A stretch of DNA of 64,000 bases from Thelonectria olida. Taxonomy: Eukaryota; Ascomycota; Sordariomycetes; Hypocreales; Nectriaceae. Positions 55,703 through 64,000 of this stretch are shown piece after piece. Below the pieces are notes generated by a model. The model worked only from the letters and a program-made list of their open reading frames with translations. It did no database searches and was not told where the DNA came from. The translations under genes were made by a program, and so were the position numbers. The stretch is taken from assembly GCA_020736575.1 (NCBI GenBank), contig JAGPYM010000001.1:558001-622000 (forward strand), written 5' to 3'. Every line of letters starts with the position of its first letter. Position 1 is the stretch's first letter.

Positions 55703-56691
55703 ATGGCTACACCCTCTTCTTCCTCTCGACCGTACGAGTCTAAGCTCGGCATCGTAACCGGCGGCTCCAGAGGTTGGTCAATCACCACTAAAACCATTCC
55801 CCGCCATCTTGTCCCTGACTCGTCCCATTGTGATAAGGAATCGGCGCTGCTGTCGCTACCCGCCTCGCTAGCAAGGGCTGCCATCTGCTCCTCGTCTACG
55901 CATCCGACTCCTCCACCGAGCCCACCAAGAAGCTATGCGATGAACTCTCCTCGACTCACCACGTCTATTGTGACTCTGTGCAAGCCGACCTCGGTAACCC
56001 AACCGTGGCAGCCCCCAAGATCGTTCATGCCGCCCGCGACCTCTTCTCTAGCTATAACCAGTCTACCAAGTTCCGAGTGGACATCCTCATCAACAATGCG
56101 GGCGTTGCTTCAAACCAGCACTTGAATGACCCCAAGGACGGTCCTATCCAGGAAGAGGAGTTCAATCGCGTCTACGCAGTCAATGTCCTTGCTCCTCTGT
56201 TGCTTACTCAGGCTGTTGCTCCTTACCTCCCTACTGACGGCTCTGGGCGCATTGTCAACACATCTAGCGTCTCATCCTCCATTGGGTACCAAGGTCAATC
56301 TATTTACGCCGGCAGCAAGGCAGCCCTTGAAGCCATGACAAGAACTTGGAGTCGCGAATTGGCCGGCCGTGCTACCGTCAACGCCGTCAACCCCGGTCCA
56401 GCGTGGGGCGATATGTACGCTCAGGTTGGCAAGACCTTCTGGGACATTAACCAGCCATATGTCGATGCTGCTCCTCTGGCTCAGTACAATGGCGAGCCCG
56501 AGGTGCTGGCCAAGGCTGGTTCTGACGCCGAACGCTTTGACAAGACGGTGAGGGAAGGGATGGGCGGCCGACGACCTGGGTTCACGAGCGAGATTGCAGG
56601 CACCATTGTCATGCTCTGCTCTGAGGAGAGCGGGTGGACGACTGGAAGCGTGATATGCGCTAACGGCGGAATGAAGATGTCAATTGCTTGA
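55703..56691 (+). CDS. SDR-family oxidoreductase (3-oxoacyl reductase-like)
   Basis: Exon 1 is 55703-55772, intron 55773-55837 (65 nt), exon 2 is 55838-56691, giving 307 residues. The intron splits the nucleotide-binding motif, which reads TGGSRGIG (19-26) after splicing. Further landmarks: INNAG (about 108-112), catalytic Ser167 in VNTSSVSSS, Tyr180 and Lys184 (YAGSK), and a C-terminal ICANGGMKMS. This is the classical SDR fold of FabG-like ketoreductases; fungal members act in fatty acid, polyol or secondary metabolism. A 20-residue stretch rich in acidic and polar residues (SNQHLNDPKDGPIQEEE) replaces the usual short loop after NNAG. The substrate is unknown. It diverges from the other SDR gene, and both could share regulation, but sequence does not show this. 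Confidence 0.88.
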
Positions 56692-58651
56692 GAAAGATCT
56701 TCGAACTAACGTTGAGGCGGGCACTAAAATGCAATCCCCCACGTATGAAATTGTATTCATGAGGTCCACTCAAAACTCTCCCGTGAATGAGATATTGTCT
56801 CTCCTACCACGGCTATCGAGAGACGCACACTTGGGTACCTGACAAAGCTCCCCAAACCACCTCAGCAACTCAGACGCAATCCTCCGTCTTGTGAAACATC
56901 AACTCGATCCCGAGGCAAACTTAGGCACGAACACGTCTCTCTCGCGTCAGACCTCCCCCGGCTTTACCCCGCCGCAAGCTCCAGGACGAGTCCTTGTTTC
57001 ACTGAGCACGTCGTGCAACCACCCGTTCTGCAAACAAGTGGGGGACATCGAGCTCTTCCAAGCGAGTTTCGCCCGATTTTTAAAAGACATGTTGCTCGAG
57101 TTTGAGTGGATATGAGATTCCTTGGAACGATGGGCTTTTGCGGCTTCTCGCAGACTCACGGCGACTCGGACCTCGAACAAGAGACCAGTCGGGTGGATGA
57201 GACACGCCATACATATGCCCTCGCCCATCCCCGCCAAGTCTCGCACATATGCTAGCATTTCAATGGCCTCTTGCGTCTTGCTAACCGTGATTGCTGCGTG
57301 TTCGTCAGCTTGACAAAGCATGGTTGAGTCTTGATCATGGTCGAGGTGGACAAACGCCGACGTACACGAAGAGGACGTGGGTGCCTTGTGGCTGAAATAG
57401 AGTAACATGTAAAGCCGTGATTCGTCGGAATAACGATGGCGGTGTTTTGGGTAAATTAATAGGCACTCGAGGACTCTGATATTGAGCCGTAAGGTGAGTC
57501 TCGACTTTGAAACTCTATTTCCAGCATCGCAACTCTCCAAAATCTGAACCGAACCGAGTCTTGTTTCTTCTTGCTCCAGACTCCTGGGAACACTCTGCAA
57601 AGACAGAACCTCGGGCATCAGGTTTGCCTTTGTGCTCGTGTCCCGCTCTCGTCCGGGAAGGCAGATTGAGTCACACAACATGGCCAAACCAAACCCCGTG
57701 CAGCCTCTCGATTGTCAGGAAGGCTGACGACAAGACGCCACGACAGATGCCATTCGCTGTGCCTGAAACGATTTGTGACGGATGGCGCCCACGACTTTGC
57801 ATGAGAGCGCGGATAGAGGCGTCGAAAGATGGCGACGTGCTTCCGGGCCTTGGCTATGCGAGGGAAGCGTCGAGAGTATGCGAGTGGCCGTCATCGAGGG
57901 GAATGTGAGTGACATGGCTTCTGGATGTCCTGTGTCCTTGGTTCTTGTGCAAGCTGGGGACATGAGAGTCAATGGATACATGGTCACCAGTCACAAAGGA
58001 GGGAGAGTGGTAGCATCACGCACCTCTGTCATAGCCAGCAGCTTTCTGGACGTCGTCCAAAGCCATGATCTGGTCAGATTGATCCAAGTCCCGCAGCTCA
58101 TGTTTGTCAACATATCTGAATCAAATACACCTGCTATTTGCGCCGCATCTGAATCACCCTCGCCCTGTTCTGAGCCCTTCCAGCAGAGACTATGCCACTT
58201 CCCGAACCACCCACACTTGCAACATGTCTCCCACTTGCATTCATCCAACCAACGCAACGCCAACCGATGCACCACGCCTCTCGTTTCAAACTTCCCGATA
58301 GTCTCATCTCGTCCATTCTCCGCTTCCGAGCGTGCATCCTCCATGGCTCTTTCCTAAGGCGAGCCTGAGTCCTAACTAGATAAAGAAGCTCCATTTCCCG
58401 TGGGACTTGCCTCTCCCTCAGACTCAAACAACCTCGCATCACCAAACGTCCATCTTTCGTGGTAGCATCCTCGCACCTTTGTTCTTGTACCTCGTTTCTT
58501 CTCGCGTGCAACTCTCGCCGACCGTTTTCCTTTTCCCGCGCGCTTGCTTCCTCCTTTCTTTTCAACCGTTTCGCCCTCTTATCCTCCCACACTTCTCCTC
58601 AGCCCTTTGACCTCACTTTTCTAGTCTGTCTCTTTCTAGCTCGCCGTCGCC
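56692..58651. other. 2.0 kb intergenic region with one long unexplained frame
   Basis: It lies between two plus-strand genes. On the minus strand a frame of about 246 codons runs from 57687 to 56947, listed separately. From about 58400 to 58650 the plus strand is strongly C/T-rich, the likely leader of the ferric reductase gene. Confidence 0.5.
56947..57687 (-). CDS. Doubtful long open frame, no recognised domain
   Basis: The frame is about 246 codons, opening with TTG two codons before its first ATG. By chance a frame this long is expected only rarely in 64 kb of this composition, which is the main reason to list it. The product shows no signal peptide, no convincing membrane helix and no motif I recognise; a middle segment (MLAYVRDLAGMGEGICMACL) is mildly amphipathic. 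No intron signs were found. It could be an orphan gene, the decayed end of a gene, or chance. Confidence 0.2.
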   Translation of the reverse strand: MAMLCDSICLPGRERDTSTKANLMPEVLSLQSVPRSLEQEETRLGSVQILESCDAGNRVSKSRLTLRLNIRVLECLLIYPKHRHRYSDESRLYMLLYFSHKAPTSSSCTSAFVHLDHDQDSTMLCQADEHAAITVSKTQEAIEMLAYVRDLAGMGEGICMACLIHPTGLLFEVRVAVSLREAAKAHRSKESHIHSNSSNMSFKNRAKLAWKSSMSPTCLQNGWLHDVLSETRTRPGACGGVKPGEV

Positions 58652-60553
58652 ATGGCTGGCGGCACTCACAAGGACCCAAACTTTGCGGCCAAGCTCGCCA
58701 GACGCTCCGAGTTGAACCATGAAGCCATGCTTCTCTTCGCCGCTGCCATGTCAGCACTGTTTGGCATCGTGCTGCTTTTCCACCTCCCAAGGACCGTTGG
58801 AGCTGGGAAGACCAAGTTCGGTCGGTGGCTGGCCCCCGCTGTCTTCATCTCGAGGTAACAGCTGCCCTCATCGATTGCGTCTCTTCTTCTTTCGCTAATA
58901 GTGGTCGGGCCTTAGAAAGATTCGGAATGTCTTGCTGGTCAAGTTCCCGGGCGTACCCTCGGTTGGCCACTTGTTCGTCGTGATCCCATACGTGGGCATC
59001 AATATCGTCATCACATTTGTAAAGTTCGACAATAACAACTTGCCTCTGCTGTCAAACGTCGCCTCGCGAACTGGGTGGTTAGTTTTCACTTTCCCACTCA
59101 CACCCTTCACTTTGCCTCCTAACGCTATGCTAGGATGACGATGGCTAATACTCTCATTGTCATCCTTCTTTCGCTCAAGAACACACCTCTTGCAGTTCTC
59201 AGCGAGTGGTCGTATGAACGGCTCAACATCTTCCACCGCATTTCCGGGTTTGCTACTGTTGTCTTTGTCATCGTTCACGCGTGTTCTTACACGGCCGTCT
59301 TCGGCAACCAGAACTTCTTGGTCCGTCTGACGGAGCCGGCCGAGATATATGGTATCGTAGCCGGGCTCTGCTTCTTATTCCTCGGCGTCACAGGCGCCGT
59401 CGTTCGCAAATGGTGGTACGAGTTGTTCTACTACCTGCACATTGTGTTTTGGATGCTCGGCATCATCATGGTTGGCCTTCATCAGCCCGAACCTGCCAAG
59501 AAGGTCCTCTTTTTGACATGCGCCGCGGCCGGATTCTGGGTGCTTGATCGACTCATACGGGTTGGCCGTCTCGTTGTCAATGGCACCAATAACAGCGTCA
59601 CAGTCATTCCGCTTCCTCGTGGAGGCACTCGTCTCGTCTTTTCCAAATGTCTACCAGGAGATGCTCTGGGAAAGCACGCATTCCTATGGATCCCCAAGAT
59701 TCGCGCTCTGCAGACACATCCATTTACCATTGCCGCCACTGATCCGCTTGAGCTTGTCGTGTCTGCCAAGAACGGCTTCACGCGTGCCCTGCATGAGTAT
59801 GCCACTCATCACCCAGGTGCCAATCTGAAGTGTTCCTTGGATGGGCCTTATGGCAGCTTCCCCAACCCAAAGAGCTATGACAAGGTCATTCTCGTAGCCG
59901 GAGGCAGCGGTGCGAGCTTCACTATCGGTGCGGCGCTGAGGATGCTCAGGAACATGGGTGAAGACAAGAAATCATTCACATTTATCTGGATGGTGCAGCA
60001 TCCATGTAAGTTTCGAATGGTATGCCGAGCAAGAGGATGCTAATCAAACGCAGCCTGTATTGCATGGTTCTCTGAACATCTCAACGTACTAAAGAATGAC
60101 CCTCGCATTACTATCCACATCTACGTCACGCGACAATCAGATATGCAAATCCTCGACAAGAACCTTACACACACATCTACATCGTCACCGTCTGGAAACA
60201 CATTCTTCGCAGCCTTCGATTCCGAAAAAGCCCACGTCTCAAAGCTTGTCATCCCCCCTCCAAGGACAGATCTCGAGAAGGACATGGAGAAGGACACGTT
60301 ATCTCCTGTCGAGTCTCCTATTTCACCTACGGATACGATCGAGCAGCTTACTGACTTTCCTATCACGTACCACAGACCAGATGTGTCTGCTCTTATCAAA
60401 ACACAAGTCGAGGGCTCCGAGCCGGATGAGTCTTTGTTGATAATGGGCTGCGGACCGCAAAGGCTCATGACTGCGGTACGCAATGCCACGGCAGAGAATG
60501 TTAGAGCTGATGGACCTGGCATTGAACTGCATTGCGAGCAGTTTGGATGGTAA
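58652..60553 (+). CDS. Ferric reductase (FRE family, flavocytochrome b)
   Basis: Four exons: 58652-58854, 58916-59077, 59134-60005 and 60054-60553, giving 578 residues. Membrane part: about six helices with the bis-haem ligands His156/His170 (FHRISGF ... IVHAC) and His224/His238 (LHIVFW ... VGLHQ), each pair with 13 residues between. Cytosolic part: FAD-binding HPFTIAA at 317-323, NADPH-binding LVAGGSGASFTIG at about 375-387, and the C-terminal MGCGPQRLM for nicotinamide. These proteins carry electrons from NADPH across the plasma membrane to reduce extracellular Fe(III) or Cu(II) before uptake. No signal peptide precedes helix 1. A Ser/Thr/Pro-rich insert (DKNLTHTSTSSPSG to about residue 520) before the last motif is longer than in yeast Fre proteins. 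No multicopper ferroxidase or permease gene is adjacent. Family is firm. Confidence 0.93.
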
Positions 60554-60964
60554 CTAGACCGATAGTTGGAAGGGGGGGACATTGCGATTATCTAGTCGAT
60601 GTCATTTCTAGACAGCTTTAACGTATTGAATAGCATAACGACGTTATGATAGCATCTTCTTCAACAAAAGACTACGATTTGAAGTGTTGAGCAAATGATG
60701 GTAATCTGCCTCGTGGGCTTTTTGTATGTATTAACTATATACTTCGCATATGTCCATGTGAAAAAAATGTAGGTAAGCTATGTACCGGTGGCCCCCCAAA
60801 TAGGACACATCCTGGGTATATGATCCGGAAAGTCAGCTTCTCGCCCAAGATCGAAAATTGACGCCCCTTCCACTGTGTATATGTAGGTATATTCGGGCAA
60901 CGTATAATCCAAACAGAACAGGGGGACTTGAGTCAACCCCGGAAAGAAAAAGGTCGTGAAAACG
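60554..60964. other. Convergent intergenic region (3' ends)
   Basis: These 411 bp lie between the stop codons of the ferric reductase and the fusion gene. They are A/T-richer than the coding DNA; nothing else is recognised. Confidence 0.5.
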
Positions 60965-63898
60965 TTAAGTCTGCGGCAGTGAGCCGCGAGCAGGGTTCTC
61001 ATTATAACGCACTGAGGGTTGTGACGATCGGCGTCGCGAGCCAAGCAGCTTGGCGCTGACGTTGGACACCCTGTCGAAGAAGCGCTCGTTCTTTTCTTTG
61101 AATGTGCTTTGGCGGCGGCCCTCGATGATCGTTTCCATGGGAGATGCTTCTGCGTCATCATGGGCCCTGTGGTTGTTGTTGTTATCGCACCCTGTTGCGC
61201 AGGGATCTACGAGGATCTTTGCATCTTTGACGAATTCCAGGAATATGGGGTATCCCAGGGTGAAGGCGTGGAGGGCAATGACGACAATGAATGCGATCTT
61301 GACGGTGCCGCCGTTTGTGATAATGCCGTACATGACAAAGGGAAAGAACGCAGGGCCGGAAGCGCCCATGGTGATAAAGGCCGCGGCGCGTTTTGTACGT
61401 CGACCCTGGCCTCGAAGGCCAATAGCGAAGATGAGCGGCCAGATGGGGCCCTCGAAGAAGAAAAAGAGGATGATGGGGATGACGAGGAGGTCGGGGTTTG
61501 GCGTGTTGACTGAAACTGGAAGAATAGCCAGGATAAAGCACATGCAGATGCACGTCGTAAGAACGGTTCGTGGCTGTGGAAGACGAGGACGCGTGACGGA
61601 GAGGTAAGTAAAGATGGCGGCCAAGAATCGAGACGCAGTAAAGGCCGTGTGAGCGATAAGTAAGTAATCCGGGATGGAGAGGGCGATACCGTCTGGCTTG
61701 TCCGGATTGTCCATGTTAGTGACTGCTCCGCTAGCCGCGTCCTCTCCAGTTTTCGCCTGACTAGGCAGGATGGAAATCATCAGGCTACGAAAGAAGATGC
61801 TGTTACACTCTTGCGCGGCGACGTACGTGTACTGGCCAAGAATAGCGAGCATCAAACTCCACGTCCGAAGCTGCAAGCCGCCCGTCTTCTTCTGCGGGTC
61901 GATGGGCAAATGCTTTGCCGCTTCTTCGAGCTCGCTATCGCTGACTTCTGGTAGTGGCATATAGTAGAAAAAGAGACCCAAGATGACGCAAAGCAAAGTA
62001 ATGCCCAAGTATGTCCATTGGACGTTGATAAGCGTCATGCTTGTCGTCTCCGTCACCTCGGCAATGCCCTTGAAGAAGACCTTCTGCGCCAGAAGCCCAC
62101 TGAGGACACTGCCAATTCCCTGCACACCCTGCGCCAGGAGGAGACGGGTCTCGCCATATGCTGCAGGTCCGCAGAGGATCAAGAAGGAGTTGGCACCGAC
62201 TTCGAGGACAGACAAACCAAACCCGACGACAAAGTTGCTGAGCATGAAGCCACCGTACGACTTCATCACCGCCGACGGCCAGAAGATGACGGTTCCAACC
62301 CCGTAAAAGCAGAGTCCCACGATGAACGTTACTTTGAACCCGCCGATATTATCGTTGCCGGTTCGTTTATGGCGCCTGGATCGATTGTGCTCGTCTCGTC
62401 GAAGAATCCACTCTCCAACCAACAATGGTCCGAAAAAGTAGCCTCCACCCCAGTAAATGCTCGACATGCCCAGAGTTTCCGCTGTTGATATGTTGTTGAC
62501 TGACGCAATTACGTTGTTCAGGGTATTAAGTAGGCCGTATGAGATACCCCATAAGACGAAAAGGATCGAGACAATGGTACAGTACTTGAAGGATTCTCTT
62601 GCATTGCACTTCAGCATGCTCTTCGGCCTGGCCATATTGACGAAGCCAAAGTAAATGGATTGCCCAGTTCCCGTAGAGGAGGTCATGGTCGTGGGGACTT
62701 GCACCGGGAAACTGTTCATCTGGGATGATTCGGCAGGAGATTCCATAAACGGCGTCGTTAGAAACTCCATGGCAGACTCGGGTGCATTGGAATCATTGAG
62801 CGGCCGCTGTACACCAAGAATCTCAACGGGAAGCGGAGGTTGTGTGCTTGCACGATTCCCTGTTGACGGTGTGTCTGAGTCGGTGGGAGCCTTGGTCGTA
62901 TCACTCCTGGTTCCATTGGGATCATATAACATGGAGGGCAGAAGCTTGAGGACGAGAGGCTTAAGGGTGGGAACACAGGCGCAAGTCATACCAACGTTGA
63001 CCTCGACAGCACTCCACATGAGTGAAAGAGAGGCGTTCCAAGCAAAGTCGGCTTGTCCACCGAATCTAGACTCGGGATCGCCCGATCTGCCAACAGGGAC
63101 CTTGGTGATGGCTTGCTGGAGGTAGTAGATGCGGATAACATCCACAATGGTTACAAAGATACCAACGGTAAAGGTTAGAACCAGAATGGTCTTTTGTCGT
63201 GAAGGCAATCGCATGCCCGTGAGAACAGGGATCGGTAACGCCAGAATAGCCAAATCGGTGACTATGTTGACAGGGGACGAGCAGATGAACTCGGTTAGAA
63301 GCGGGATGCATTTGGCGATATCATCGTAATCAGAGTTCCAGGCGGCTTGAACAGGACGACATTGAAAGACATTCATGAAGGTCAGGATGATTCCGGCAAT
63401 GTTCACAATGGCTAATGTGAGCCATGAAGCAAACCGCAAGACTCTCTGCGTGTTCTTGGCGAGACGCAAGTAGAAGATGAGGACTGAGGTTTTGGTGGCC
63501 ATCAAGGCGGGATTCTGCAACGGTCAGTCAAGTCAGACGAGCAATCAATGCGAGCATCAACTGCCAGAGTAGAGATATCATACGTAGAGTATGGAGAAGA
63601 CATATTCCGAACGTCGGAGCGCAGGACGGTTCGGGTCAGAGATATTCTCGTCGTATCTACCAAGGCCATTGTGGACGCCAAAGCAAATGGTGAAGGAGAG
63701 GAAAAAGGCAAAGAGCCATGCGAGAAGCATGCAGTAGTCATCCCAGGTCGGATTGCGGACGATGACGGTACGGGTGAAGATGCGGCCTGCAACAAAAACA
63801 GTTGCGAGGACGAGAGTGGCCGTGGTGACGGCGAAGACGGCCGGACCACGATCTGGAAAGTCCCCACCATCTTGGGAGGACGAGGCCGAGCCGGACAT
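60965..63898 (-). CDS. Fusion protein: fungal rhodopsin-like 7-helix domain + FucP-type MFS sugar transporter
   Basis: Exon 1 is 63898-63584, intron 63583-63515 (69 nt), exon 2 is 63514-60965, giving 954 residues. Residues about 15-290 are a fungal rhodopsin-like domain: TATLVLATVFVAGRIFTR, WDDYCMLLAW, SILYNPALMATKTSVLIFYL (completed by the splice), MNVFQCRPVQAAWN and VNIVTDLAILALPIPVL. Residues about 300-415 are a polar Ser/Thr/Pro linker ending in FVNMARPKSMLK. Residues about 418-870 form a full 12-helix transporter of the fucose permease (FHS) group: LWGISYGLLNTLNNVI, IYWGGGYFFGPL, LEVGANSFLILCGP, ETRLLLAQGVQGIGSVLSG. The C-terminal tail is charged, with a polyAsn run. No stop or clear splice site separates the halves. 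Two readings: a receptor-transporter chimera in one polypeptide, or two adjacent genes whose junction I cannot see; the open linker favours the first. Confidence 0.82.
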
Positions 63899-64000
63899 GT
63901 CGAAGTTGGCGTCATGGGCTTGTCAGATCCGGGGATAGAGAGGAGAGCTTGAGAAGCTGAGTGGGAGGAGGGATTGGTGAGCCATTGCCTCGGGGGACGA
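63899..64000. other. Upstream edge of the fusion gene
   Basis: The last 102 bp are leader or promoter of the minus-strand fusion gene. Nothing further is recognised. Confidence 0.4.

Overview
This window comes from the nuclear genome of a filamentous ascomycete, most likely a Sordariomycete. The grounds are short introns (about 50-160 nt) with GTRNGT donors and AG acceptors, CT-rich leaders before start codons, spacious intergenic regions, and typical Pezizomycotina families (Pth11/rhodopsin-like membrane proteins, RTA1, Zn2Cys6 regulators, MOT1, FRE). A narrower assignment (for example Glomerellales) would be a guess. I resolved 19 gene models, splicing most by hand. No rRNA gene, intact tRNA, CRISPR array or intact transposon was seen.

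Left part (1-29 kb) is mostly conserved housekeeping and regulatory genes: a 3'-truncated leucine-rich-repeat protein resembling Mhp1 (-), ribosomal protein uL18/RPL5 (-) divergent from a HAD hydrolase (+), a T5orf172/GIY-YIG-like protein (+), a Zn2Cys6 transcription factor (-), a large MIZ/SP-RING protein, probably a SUMO E3 ligase (-), a Boi-type SH3-SAM-PH polarity protein (+) and an FHA plus forkhead regulator resembling Fhl1 (-). In yeast Fhl1 controls ribosomal protein genes such as RPL5, so the two share a pathway, although nothing links them as neighbours.

Middle part (29-45 kb) is more open: a MOT1-type molybdate transporter (-), a gene-poor 5.6 kb stretch, a 63-residue single-pass membrane protein (+), an alpha/beta-hydrolase lipase (-), an AT-rich stretch with a possible decayed tRNA-derived repeat, an arrestin-like trafficking adaptor with a PPxY motif (-), and an RTA1-family seven-helix protein (+).

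Right part (45-64 kb) looks accessory: a fungal rhodopsin-like membrane protein (-), a secreted tyrosinase (+), an SDR of the mannitol dehydrogenase/sorbose reductase type (-), a second SDR (+), a ferric reductase (+) and, at the right edge, a 954-residue protein whose single reading frame joins a fungal rhodopsin-like seven-helix domain to a complete FucP-type sugar transporter of the major facilitator superfamily (-). That receptor-transporter fusion is the most unusual object here. The right part is enriched for redox enzymes, uptake and sensing at the cell surface, but there is no polyketide or peptide synthase, so I do not call it a biosynthetic cluster.
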